Source: Actinoplanes couchii (GTDB lineage: Bacteria; Actinomycetota; Actinomycetes; Mycobacteriales; Micromonosporaceae). Taken from it: DNA of 64,000 nucleotides. A model generated the notes under the pieces. The model saw only the letters and a list, made by a program, of their open reading frames with translations. It was not told where the DNA came from and made no database searches. The position numbers and the translations under genes are program-made. This document shows, in pieces, positions 18,352 to 25,815 of this stretch (the stretch's first letter is position 1; each line of letters opens with the position of its first letter). Location of the stretch: contig NZ_BOMG01000035.1 in NCBI RefSeq assembly GCF_016862075.1, positions 124,001-188,000 of the forward strand, given 5' to 3'.

Positions 18352-19044
18352 CTAACGCACCGTCTCGGCGATGTAGTCGAGATGGGCCGCCGCCGCGCGC
18401 CTGGCGCCCTCGGCATCGCCCGCGGTGAGGCAGTCGAGAATCGCGCGATGGTCGGCGTCGATGCGTACCCAATAGCCCTCGGGCAGGTCGCCGATCACTT
18501 CTTCGCCGTAACTGACCTGGTAGAGCGGCCGTCCGACCAGTTCGAAGAGCGGGTTGCCGGTCGCTTTCGCCATCGCCCGGTGGAACGCCGAATGCGCGGC
18601 CATCATCGTGTCGAAGTCGTCAACGACCGGGTCGAAAAGGGCGCTGCGCAATTCCAGGAGATGCGATTCGTCCCGGCGCAGCGCGGCCAGTCCGGCGGCC
18701 GGCACCTCCAGTGCCCGGCGTAACTCGAGCAGGTCGGCGAACCCGACCGCGGCCGAGTGGGTGAGCAGGGCGAAGCCCGTCGAGAGCCCGTCGGCCAACT
18801 GCTCGGCGTCGGGGTGGGAGACGAAACTACCCCCGGTGACACCTCTCGTGGTGACGATGAGGTGCTGGCTGGCGAGCAGGCGAAGAGCCTCACGCACCGT
18901 GCTCCGGCTGACGCCGATCTTGACGCACAGTTCGGGTTCGGGTGGGAGGCGCTCGCCGGGCTGCAGTCGCCCGGACGTGATCTCCGCACGCAACTCGTCG
19001 GCTAGCTGCTGATAGGCGGGCGGGCGCACCGTTGAGCCGGTCAC
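18352..19044 (-). CDS. FadR-subfamily GntR transcriptional regulator
   Basis: A 230-residue repressor-type regulator. The N-terminal winged helix (residues about 8-75) contains LRAEITSGRLQPGERLPPE and GVSRSTVREALRLLASQHL. The all-helical FCD ligand domain follows, with LLELRRALEVPAAGLAA, the metal-site region AHSAFHRAMAKATGNP, and DHRAILDCLTAGDAEGARR. The histidines match those that bind metal in FCD proteins. It converges with the anti-sigma-type ATPase gene. The effector and targets are unknown; no catabolic operon is adjacent. Confidence 0.9.
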   Translation of the reverse strand: MTGSTVRPPAYQQLADELRAEITSGRLQPGERLPPEPELCVKIGVSRSTVREALRLLASQHLIVTTRGVTGGSFVSHPDAEQLADGLSTGFALLTHSAAVGFADLLELRRALEVPAAGLAALRRDESHLLELRSALFDPVVDDFDTMMAAHSAFHRAMAKATGNPLFELVGRPLYQVSYGEEVIGDLPEGYWVRIDADHRAILDCLTAGDAEGARRAAAAHLDYIAETVR

Positions 19045-19082
19045 CCGTTCAGGTTAGGCCCTGATGAGCGCCCCGAGACCCG

Positions 19083-19478
19083 CTAATCGACGCCCAACGC
19101 TCGACTACTCGGTGGCACCAGCACCAGAGCAGCGGTCACGGCGCCCAGAATCAGCAGCCCGATGCCGGCCCAGAGCGTGCCGTACTGCACCAGGAAACCG
19201 CCGGTGGCCAGCACGAACAGCTGCACCACCACGGCCGGCCCGCGGGCCCGGACGGAACGCCGGCCGAGAGCGCGCGCGACCAGGAGAACCACGGCCGCGG
19301 CGAGGGCGCACATCACGGTCAGCGAGGCGGCGATCGCGATGATGACCTCATCGCGAGTCAATTCCAGCACGATCAGGTACGCGGTGAGCACAGCGAGCCC
19401 GGCGCCCTGCAGGTAGAGGAGCCGCACTCCCCAGTCGAGGGTGGCGGCTTCGGTAGTCACGGGTTTCTCACCGGTCAC
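19083..19478 (-). CDS. Four-helix integral membrane protein, unknown function
   Basis: A 131-residue protein with four hydrophobic segments at about residues 20-40, 45-68, 82-98 and 102-122. A basic loop (RALGRRSVRARG) between the second and third helices suggests a cytoplasmic loop. The GTG start (19478) lies in the short intergenic region shared with the divergent lipid kinase gene. No conserved family is recognised. Confidence 0.72.
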   Translation of the reverse strand: MTGEKPVTTEAATLDWGVRLLYLQGAGLAVLTAYLIVLELTRDEVIIAIAASLTVMCALAAAVVLLVARALGRRSVRARGPAVVVQLFVLATGGFLVQYGTLWAGIGLLILGAVTAALVLVPPSSRALGVD

Positions 19479-19531
19479 TGCTGCACCTTACCCATACCCT
19501 GATCACACCGATCCCGGATACAGTGCCGCGC

Positions 19532-20482
19532 ATGCGAGCGCTGCTGGTGGTCAATCCCCGGGCTACGACGACCAGCGAACGCAGTCGCGACGTCCTGGTG
19601 CGGGCGCTGCACAGCGCCGTCGACCTGACGGTCCGTTACACCGAACGCCGCGGGCACGCCACGGCGCTGGCCCGGGACGCCGCCACGGACGGTTTCGACG
19701 TGGTCGTCACGCTCGGTGGCGACGGCACCGTGAACGAGGCGGTGAACGGGCTGCTCACCGCGCCGTCCGCCTTCGCCGACCGGCCCGGCACTCCGGCCGA
19801 CCGGCTGCCGGCGCTGGCCGTGGTCCCCGGCGGTTCCACCAACGTCTTCGCCCGCGCGCTCGGGCTGCCCCGCGACTGGGTGGACGGGACCGGCGTGATC
19901 CTGGACGGGCTGCGCGACGGCCGGTACCGGGTGATCGGTCTCGGTCGCGCCGATGATCGCTGGTTCACCTTCACCGCCGGGCTCGGCTGGGATGCCGCCA
20001 CGATCCGGCGGGTGGAGCAGGCCCGGCTCCGCGGCCGGACCTCGACGCCGTTCCTCTACCTGCGGGCGATGTCCGGCCAGTTACTCGCCGGGGCCGACCG
20101 GAGGAATCCGCCGCTGACCCTGGAGTACCCGGGTGAGACGCCGGACACCGGGCTCAGCACGGTCATCGTGCAGAACACCGCGCCCTGGACATACCTCGGC
20201 GACCGCGCTGTCCATTTGAATCCGGACGCCTCGTTCGATCTCGGGCTGGATATCGCCGCACTTCGGAGGCTGACCATTCCGAGCAGTGCCCGGACCGTGA
20301 CAGAACTCGCGTGGCGGGCCGATGATCCGCGAGGTAAACAGGTGTTGCGCCGACATGACGTCGCGGAGTTCACGGTCGTGGCCTCCCGGCCCCAGCCCTT
20401 CCAGCTGGACGGCGACTACCTAGGGGAACGACAGAAGGTGCACTTTGTGTCCGTCCCCTCGGCACTACGTGTGGTCTGCTGA
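19532..20482 (+). CDS. Diacylglycerol kinase family lipid kinase
   Basis: A 316-residue DagK/YegS-type kinase that phosphorylates a lipid such as diacylglycerol or sphingosine-like substrates. The N-terminal strand is MRALLVVNPRATT; the nucleotide motif VVTLGGDGTVNEAVNGLL follows at about 60-80, and VVPGGSTNVFARALGLP corresponds to the second conserved block. The C-terminal beta-sandwich ends with FQLDGDYLGERQKVHF. ATG 19532 is preferred over GTG 19523. It is followed by a 412-bp intergenic region before whiB1. Confidence 0.9.
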   Translation: MRALLVVNPRATTTSERSRDVLVRALHSAVDLTVRYTERRGHATALARDAATDGFDVVVTLGGDGTVNEAVNGLLTAPSAFADRPGTPADRLPALAVVPGGSTNVFARALGLPRDWVDGTGVILDGLRDGRYRVIGLGRADDRWFTFTAGLGWDAATIRRVEQARLRGRTSTPFLYLRAMSGQLLAGADRRNPPLTLEYPGETPDTGLSTVIVQNTAPWTYLGDRAVHLNPDASFDLGLDIAALRRLTIPSSARTVTELAWRADDPRGKQVLRRHDVAEFTVVASRPQPFQLDGDYLGERQKVHFVSVPSALRVVC

Positions 20483-20894
20483 CTTCGGGGTAGGTGTACC
20501 GGACAGGCGCTCACGATCCGTTACAGAAACCGGGTTAAAAGGTCGGCGAAGTGGCCGGGACCGTACTACATTGATGGGAGCGTTCGTCAACCGGCTCGGC
20601 CGGGAGCGGCGGAACCGGACATATGGGTGCGTGAGCCAGCTCACCCACCGGGAGAAACTTCCGGCGCTACCCTTGACATCGCGTGAGTTCGTGAAAGCAT
20701 TCACAAGCGATAAGAAGTAACCGGTTGCTGCTTGTGCGCGTTCCTAATACAGAAGCGCAGAAGAGCTACCAAACACAAAAGCTTGCTGACGCATCGGTGA
20801 GCGTACGGGCACAAGCCGTCGCCGACCACTGCGCTCGCATATAGGTAAACAGCACTGTTTTCATTACCCCATCCGAAACAAGGAGTTTGCCGCC
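20483..20894 (+). promoter_or_regulatory. Long whiB1 upstream region with CRP-like site
   Basis: No convincing gene is seen. A consensus -35 TTGACA occurs at 20673-20678, with a weak -10 about 17 bp later. The palindrome CGTGA-N6-TCACA at 20690-20705 matches the CRP consensus TGTGA-N6-TCACA in nine of ten positions. In M. tuberculosis, whiB1 is known to be controlled by the CRP homologue Rv3676. A second possible -10 (TATAGGT) lies near 20840. Which promoter is used is not known. Confidence 0.55.
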
Positions 20895-21149
20895 ATGGAC
20901 TGGCGTCACGATGCGATCTGCCGCGACGAGGACCCCGAGCTGTTCTTCCCGATCGGGACGAGTGGGCCGGCGCTCCTGCAGGTCGAGCAGGCCAAGGCCG
21001 TGTGCCGGCGGTGCCCGGTGACCGAGGGATGCCTTTCTTGGGCACTCGAGTCCGGACAGGACGCCGGCGTATGGGGCGGGATGAGCGAGGATGAACGGCG
21101 CGCCGTCAAGCGCCGCGGCGGCCTTCGGGTCGGCGCTCCCACCGCCTGA
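20895..21149 (+). CDS. whiB1: WhiB-family iron-sulfur regulator WhiB1 (WblE)
   Basis: An 84-residue [4Fe-4S] regulator closely matching mycobacterial WhiB1 (MDWRHDAICRDEDPELFFP start). The four cluster cysteines are Cys9 and those in AVCRRCPVTEGC, giving the C-Xn-C-X2-C-X5-C pattern. The turn motif GVWGGMSEDERR and a basic C-terminal tail follow. In mycobacteria WhiB1 is essential, NO-sensitive and binds the housekeeping sigma factor. The ATG follows AACAAGGAG. It is preceded by a 412-bp leader and followed by a hairpin at 21172-21205. Confidence 0.96.
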   Translation: MDWRHDAICRDEDPELFFPIGTSGPALLQVEQAKAVCRRCPVTEGCLSWALESGQDAGVWGGMSEDERRAVKRRGGLRVGAPTA

Positions 21150-21171
21150 ATCAATCCCCCACACAGCATTT

Positions 21172-21205
21172 GCGCCCCGGGCCGGTCGGCACGGGGCGTC
21201 TTGCT
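21172..21205 (+). terminator. Hairpin after whiB1
   Basis: GCGCCCCG pairs with CGGGGCGT across a 12-nt loop, followed by a short T-rich stretch (CTTGCTGTTT). A likely terminator of whiB1. Confidence 0.6.
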
Positions 21206-21596
21206 GTTTCCGGGCACTCACCCTGCGTTCTCATTCCACAGTGCGCTAATGCGATCACGGTACGTTTAGCCGGATCCACGAAATGATCTCGAAATTCCGA
21301 TCGAGACGCTTTGAGTCGCGACTCCGGCACACTCCGCAATGGACGATCACGATTCACTCTCTTCCTTTGCCGAATCGTCGCACAACGCAGAGTGATCAAC
21401 ACCGAGAGTGACGGCGTGATCTCGCTTCCCGCAGCCGCCGCCGAGATTGACAGCCACCTCTCAGCCGGCGGCGTCCTGAGGGCCGCTACGCCCGCCGAAC
21501 CCGCCACCCCCACCCCGGGACAGCCCGGCCGGGCGCTGACCGCACACAGTGGATCTCCGCCCCGCAGAAGCCACCTCTGACCGGCAAGCCACCCCA
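21206..21596. other. Non-coding stretch, lower GC, nothing recognised
   Basis: About 390 bp between the whiB1 terminator and the tandem-repeat tract. Base composition is less GC-rich than the neighbours up to about 21430. Reading frames here lack coding-like third-position GC bias and ribosome sites. No RNA or operator was recognised. Confidence 0.5.
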
Positions 21597-21850
21597 CGCG
21601 GGCGAGGTGGGCACGGGCAAGGAAGGGCGCGGGCGAGGTGAGGCGCGGGCGAGGTAGGGCGCGGGCAAAGCCGCCGCGGGCGAAGTGAGCGCGGGCAAAG
21701 CCGCCGCGGATGGGGTGAGCGCGGGCGAGGTGAGCGCGGGCCGAGGTAGGACGCGGGCGAGGTAGGGCGCGGGCAAAGCCGCCGCGGGCGAGGTGAGCGC
21801 GGGCATGGGCCGCCGCGGATGGGGTGAGCGCGGGCATGGGCCGCCCGGCG
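21597..21850. repeat. Degenerate 15-bp purine-rich tandem repeat tract
   Basis: About 16 head-to-tail units based on GCGCGGGCGAGGTGA, mixed with a longer variant carrying GCGCGGGCAAAGCCGCC. Variants include GGTAG for GGTGA endings. The tract runs almost to the stop codon of the sirohydrochlorin chelatase gene (21912). The plus strand is strongly G-rich and purine-rich. Open frames across it are repeat-driven (RAHLA-like on the minus strand) and are not taken as genes. Confidence 0.8.
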
Positions 21851-21911
21851 AGGCGGACGGACGGACGGTGTGGAATGGGAGCCGGGATCTGGCCGCGGTG
21901 GCCAGCTGGAG

Positions 21912-22880
21912 TCAGGCCGCGGTGGCCAGCGAGCGCGGTAGGACCGACTCGACGCGGGACGCGATCAGGTGTACCAGCTCGGGGGCGTCGCCCAGCGGGG
22001 GTGCCACCGCTACCGCGCCGGCTGCCCTGGCGGCGTCCATCGCCGCGTCGTAGAGGAGGCCCGGCGCCAGGAAGTAGGCGGCCACCCCGATCCGCCGGGC
22101 TCCGGATTCACGCAGACGGGTGACTGCCTCGTCGGCCCGGGCTCCCGGGCCGGAGGCGAAGCAGACCTCTGCCGGCAGGCCCAGATGCCTGCCGAGAGAC
22201 GCTGCCGCGTCGGTGACGGTCTGGCGGGCGGCGTCGTTCCTGGTGCCGGCGGCCGCGAGCACTACCGCGTCCAGCCCCGCGGCGGCCGGGTGGCAGTCCC
22301 ACCCGGCAGCGCCCGGCCCCCGTCCCGGATCAACCGCGTCCAGCCCCACGGCCAGCGGGTGGCAGTCCCACCCGGTAGTGCCCGATCCCCGTCCCGGATC
22401 AGCGGAGAACAACAGGCATTCCGGTGCGGCCTCGAACAACCGACGGCCGGCACCGGGAGCGGAGGAACGAGTGGTGGCGTCGGACGGCGGGGAGTGGACG
22501 GGCGTGGCCGCGGACAGGCGGCGGGTCAGGGCGGCCAGCAGCAGCGGCGACGCCGGGCCCAGGACGTCGGTGGCGGTCACCGTCAGCGGTAGCGTGCCCG
22601 CCTCCTCGACCACCGCGGGCAGGTCCACCCGCCCGTGGTAGGCGGCGGTCAGCAGCAGCGGCACCAGGACCGCCCGGGTGCCGGGCAGAGCGGCCAGGAC
22701 GTCGAGGGGCCGGGGGCCGGCGTGGTCCAGGTACGACGGGCGGACCAGCCAGTCGGGGCGGGCCCGCTGGACGGCCCGGGCCAGCGCCGACGTGGACGCG
22801 GCGGCGCGGGGATCACGGCTGCCGTGGGCCACCAGGACCACGGCCGGCCGGTGATCGCCGATCAGACGTGCAGACCGCAT
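21912..22880 (-). CDS. Sirohydrochlorin chelatase-like protein (CbiX/SirB family) with internal repeat
   Basis: A 322-residue two-domain chelatase. The first CbiX half begins with AVVLVAHGSRDPRA and includes LVPLLLTAAYHGRVDLP (metal-site histidine). The second half ends in RIGVAAYFLAPGLLYDAA. Between them a linker carries two 23-residue repeats containing GWDCHP, encoded by a 69-bp direct repeat. The expected reaction is ferrochelation of sirohydrochlorin to siroheme, the cofactor of the sulfite reductase encoded upstream. The ATG (22880) lies within the end of cysH, a 19-bp overlap consistent with coupling. It is the last gene of the sulfur operon. Confidence 0.85.
   Translation of the reverse strand: MRSARLIGDHRPAVVLVAHGSRDPRAAASTSALARAVQRARPDWLVRPSYLDHAGPRPLDVLAALPGTRAVLVPLLLTAAYHGRVDLPAVVEEAGTLPLTVTATDVLGPASPLLLAALTRRLSAATPVHSPPSDATTRSSAPGAGRRLFEAAPECLLFSADPGRGSGTTGWDCHPLAVGLDAVDPGRGPGAAGWDCHPAAAGLDAVVLAAAGTRNDAARQTVTDAAASLGRHLGLPAEVCFASGPGARADEAVTRLRESGARRIGVAAYFLAPGLLYDAAMDAARAAGAVAVAPPLGDAPELVHLIASRVESVLPRSLATAA
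22264..22401. repeat. 69-bp tandem duplication with hairpin, inside the chelatase gene
   Basis: Two 69-bp units, 22264-22332 and 22333-22401, keep the reading frame (23 codons each). Each unit contains a palindrome; in the first it is CCGGGTGG-CAGTC-CCACCCGG. The repeat lies exactly in the linker between the two chelatase halves, so it is tolerated without breaking either domain. Confidence 0.85.
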
Positions 22881-23626
22881 TCGGTCTTCTCGAACATCGC
22901 CCAGCGGCCGGCCCGCGGGTCCTCGCCGGCCTTGGTGCGGCGGGTGCACGGCCAGCAGCCGATCGACCCGTAGCCCTTCTTGAACAGCTCGTTGACCGGC
23001 ACGTTCCACCGGCTGATGTAGGCGTCGACGTCGTCCTGGGTCCAGGCGGCGATCGGGTTGACCTTCACCTTGCCCTTCTTGGCGTCGAACGCGACGACTG
23101 GCGTGTTGGCGCGGGTCGGCGACTCGTCGCGGCGCAGGCCGGTGGCCCACGAGTCGTACTCGGCGAGGGCGCGCTCCAGGGGCTCGACCTTGCGCAGGAA
23201 GCAGCACTGGTCGGGGCTGCGGGCGAAGAGGCGGGGGCCGTGTTCGCCATCCTGCTGGCCGACGGTGAGCCGGGGCCGGATCGAGCGGACGTTGACGTTC
23301 ATCGTACGGACGACGGTGTCCCTGACCTTGAGGGTTTCCGGGAAGTGCAGGCCGGTGTCCAGGAAGACCACGTCCACCCCGGGGGACACCCGGGAGAACA
23401 GGTGGGCGACCACGGCGTCGGCCATCGAGCTGGTGACGCAGAAGCGGGAGCCGAAGGTGTCGGTCGCCCACTTGGCGATCTCCTCGGCCGGCGCGCCCTC
23501 GAGAGCCTCGGCGGCGGCGAGGGCCAGGGCCTCGAGTTCCGCGGGTTTCCGGCGGGTGAGGTCGGCGCCGGCAGCGGGTTCACCGAGGCTGATCAGGCTC
23601 AGACCGGAGGCGTTGAGAAGACTCAT
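22862..23626 (-). CDS. cysH: Assimilatory adenylyl-sulfate (APS) reductase
   Basis: A 254-residue reductase converting APS to sulfite. The nucleotide-binding region contains FCVTSSMADAVVAHL, and VDVVFLDTGLHFPETL is the family signature. The [4Fe-4S] ligands are visible as the CC pair in SPDQCCFLRK and the CxxC in GCWPCTRR, which mark APS rather than PAPS reductase. The catalytic cysteine is in the C-terminal ECGLHV. Its start overlaps the stop of the small Zn-ribbon gene in ATGA. It belongs to the sir operon. Confidence 0.95.
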   Translation of the reverse strand: MSLLNASGLSLISLGEPAAGADLTRRKPAELEALALAAAEALEGAPAEEIAKWATDTFGSRFCVTSSMADAVVAHLFSRVSPGVDVVFLDTGLHFPETLKVRDTVVRTMNVNVRSIRPRLTVGQQDGEHGPRLFARSPDQCCFLRKVEPLERALAEYDSWATGLRRDESPTRANTPVVAFDAKKGKVKVNPIAAWTQDDVDAYISRWNVPVNELFKKGYGSIGCWPCTRRTKAGEDPRAGRWAMFEKTECGLHV

Positions 23627-23778
23627 TTGGCCACTCCCTTGGACAGCAGACCGATGAACTTGATCGAGAAGACGCGGGCGCAGGAGTGGCACTCCCACGC
23701 GCCGTGCGATGCCTCGTTGGGACGCAGGTCCTCATCCCCGCAGTAGGGGCAGTACATCGGGGCCTGTCGCTCGCTCAT
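23623..23778 (-). CDS. Small zinc-ribbon protein of the sulfite reductase operon
   Basis: A 51-residue protein lying between sir and cysH, with ATGA overlaps on both sides (start on the sir stop, stop on the cysH start). Two CxxC pairs, MYCPYCGDEDLRP and WECHSCARVFSIKF, predict one zinc ribbon or rubredoxin-like site. A similarly placed small gene is known in the Streptomyces sulfur-assimilation cluster. It may be an electron-transfer or assembly partner of Sir or CysH; that role is inferred from position only. Confidence 0.85.
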   Translation of the reverse strand: MSERQAPMYCPYCGDEDLRPNEASHGAWECHSCARVFSIKFIGLLSKGVAK

Positions 23779-25457
23779 TTCAGGAGCTCCTCTTCGGCGC
23801 GGAGCACCCAGTTGGAGAACGTCTCGCCGTCGGAGCGGCCGTCCAGGTAGTGCCGGGCGACGCGTTCCACGTACTCCGGAAGCTCTTCGGCGGTGGCCTT
23901 GAGACCGCGGACCTTGCGCCCGAAGCCAGCCGTCTCGCCCTTGGCCATGCCGAGGGCGCCGCCGAGGTGGATCTGGAAGCCCTCGACCTGCTCACCATGT
24001 TTGTTCATGACGAGCTGGCCCTTGAGGCCGATGTCGGCGACCTGGGTGCGGGCGCACGCGTTGGGGCATCCGTTGATGTGGATGGAGAGGTCGGCGTCGA
24101 AGTCCTTGAGCCGGTCCTCCAGCCGGGCGACCAGCTCCTCGCCGCGGGCCTTGGTCTCGACGATGGCCAGCTTGCAGTACTCGATGCCGGTGCAGGCCAT
24201 GGTCCCGCGGCGGAAGGCCGAGGGACGGGCCTCCAGCCCGATGGCCCGGAGGCCGGTGATGAACGGTTCCACCTGGTCGTCGGCGATGTCCAGAACGAGC
24301 AATTTCTGGTACGCGGTGAGCCGCACCCGGTCCGACCCGTGCGCCTCGACCAGATCGGCGAGCTTGCTGAGCTGGGTTCCGGAGGAACGGCCGACGACCG
24401 GGGCGGCGCCGATGTAGTTGCGGCCGTCCTGCTGCTTGTGCACGCCGATGTGGTCCAGCGGCTTCTCCGGCAGCTCGGGCGCCGGGCCGTCGAGCAGGGC
24501 CCGCCCGAGGTACTCCTTCTCCAGGACCTCGCGGAACTTCTCCACGCCCCAGTCGGCGAGCAGGAACTTCAGGCGGGCGCGGTGCCGCAGCCGGCGGTAG
24601 CCGTAGTCGCGGAAGATGCCGACGACACCCTCCCAGACGTCCGGGATGTCCTCCAGCGGCACCCAGACGCCGAGCCGCTCGGCCAGGCGCGGGTTGGTGG
24701 ACAGGCCGCCGCCGACCCACAGGTCGAAGCCGGGGCCGTGGTCCGGGTGCACCACACCGACCAGGGAGATGTCGTTGGCCTGGTACGGCCCGTCGGGCAG
24801 CCAGGAGATGACCGACTTGAACTTGCGGGGCAGGTTCGAGTAGCGGGGGTCGCCGACATAACGCTTGACGATCTCGTCGATGGCCGGGGTCGCGTCGATG
24901 ACCTCGTCGACCGCCACACCGGCGACCGGGCTGCCGAGCACGACGCGGGGGCAGTCGCCGCACGCCTCGGTGGTCTGCAGTCCGACCGCTTCGAGACGGC
25001 GCCAGATCTCCGGCACGTCCTCGACCCGGATCCAGTGCAGCTGGATGTTCTGCCGGTCGGTGATGTCGGCGCTGTCCCGGCCGAACTCGGTGGAGATCTC
25101 GGCGATGGCGCGCAGCTGGGCCAGGTTCAGCGAGCCGGCGTCACAGCGGACCCGGAGCATGAAGTACTCGTCCTCGAGCTCCTCCGGCTCCAGCACCGCG
25201 GTGCGGCCGCCGTCGATCCCGGCCTTGCGCTGGGTGTAGAGCCCCCACCAGCGGAACCGGCCGCGCAGGTCGGCGGGGTCGATCGAGGAGAAGCCACCGT
25301 GCGCGTAGATGTTCTCGATCCGCGCCCGGACGTTCAGCGGGTTGTCGTCCTTCTTGCTGCGCTCGTTGGGGTTGAGCGGCTCGCGATGTCCGAGCGCCCA
25401 CTGACCCTCACCACGCGCCTTACGCGGGCGGGCGGCGGCAGTGTTTCCAATCGCCAT
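23775..25457 (-). CDS. sir: Ferredoxin-dependent sulfite reductase (siroheme, [4Fe-4S])
   Basis: A 560-residue assimilatory sulfite reductase reducing sulfite to sulfide with six electrons from ferredoxin. It has the two-fold nitrite/sulfite reductase repeat: GRFRWWGLYTQR and TDRQNIQLHWIRVEDVP in the first half, LTAYQKLLVLDI in the second. The cluster-siroheme cysteines are in CTGIEYC (C-X5-C) and NGCPNACA (C-X3-C). The ATG start follows CCGGAGGACCG. It is the first structural gene of a minus-strand operon (sir, Zn ribbon, cysH, chelatase), preceded by a leader peptide. Nitrite reductase is the main alternative; the cysH context favours sulfite. Confidence 0.95.
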   Translation of the reverse strand: MAIGNTAAARPRKARGEGQWALGHREPLNPNERSKKDDNPLNVRARIENIYAHGGFSSIDPADLRGRFRWWGLYTQRKAGIDGGRTAVLEPEELEDEYFMLRVRCDAGSLNLAQLRAIAEISTEFGRDSADITDRQNIQLHWIRVEDVPEIWRRLEAVGLQTTEACGDCPRVVLGSPVAGVAVDEVIDATPAIDEIVKRYVGDPRYSNLPRKFKSVISWLPDGPYQANDISLVGVVHPDHGPGFDLWVGGGLSTNPRLAERLGVWVPLEDIPDVWEGVVGIFRDYGYRRLRHRARLKFLLADWGVEKFREVLEKEYLGRALLDGPAPELPEKPLDHIGVHKQQDGRNYIGAAPVVGRSSGTQLSKLADLVEAHGSDRVRLTAYQKLLVLDIADDQVEPFITGLRAIGLEARPSAFRRGTMACTGIEYCKLAIVETKARGEELVARLEDRLKDFDADLSIHINGCPNACARTQVADIGLKGQLVMNKHGEQVEGFQIHLGGALGMAKGETAGFGRKVRGLKATAEELPEYVERVARHYLDGRSDGETFSNWVLRAEEELLK

Positions 25458-25589
25458 CTCGGCGGTCCTCCGGGGTTCGTGAGCGTTTCGTGGGCGTGAC
25501 GATCCGCTCACGGCCCTGGGAGGCTCGTGACATCTGTGTCAGGAGTGGGCCCGGCGGTCGAGCACCCGGAAAATAGAAATCGGGCGTCG

Positions 25590-25676
25590 TCAGAAAGCCG
25601 GACACATGGCGCTGCGGACACGGCCGTAGTCAACGTGGCGGCGGGCCACGAAGCGGCGGTCAACAGCAGCGGTCAT
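25590..25676 (-). CDS. Putative cysteine-type leader peptide upstream of sir
   Basis: A 28-codon frame, MTAAVDRRFVARRHVDYGRV followed by RSAMCPAF and TGA, ends 132 bp before the sir start. The RRHVDxxRVxSAxC core is recognised from memory as the actinobacterial 'putative leader peptide' found before sulfur-metabolism genes. A single cysteine codon lies four codons before the stop, where ribosome stalling at low Cys-tRNA could alter downstream expression. The peptide match is seen directly; the attenuation mechanism is inference. Confidence 0.72.
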   Translation of the reverse strand: MTAAVDRRFVARRHVDYGRVRSAMCPAF

Positions 25677-25740
25677 GTCGGCAAGCCTCTCACGCCCGGC
25701 GATTCTCGGCCAGCGCGGTCCAGATTTCGGGAGTGTGCCG

Positions 25741-25768
25741 TGTTACACAACGCCAACATCTTGTAACA
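25741..25768. promoter_or_regulatory. Candidate operator, 7-bp inverted repeat
   Basis: TGTTACA and TGTAACA form a perfect 7-bp inverted repeat separated by 14 bp. The site lies 65 bp before the sir leader peptide and 47 bp before the divergent membrane-protein gene, so it could serve either. The regulator is unknown. Confidence 0.5.
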
Positions 25769-25815
25769 GTTGGCTTCTAAGCTGTATCGCCACCCGCGGT
25801 TACCATGCCTGCACG

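Noticed and set aside
21151..21837. Minus-strand frame of 228 codons with RAHLA-type repeats
   Set aside because: Its repetitive part is generated by the 15-bp tandem repeats and the rest lacks coding bias or a ribosome site.
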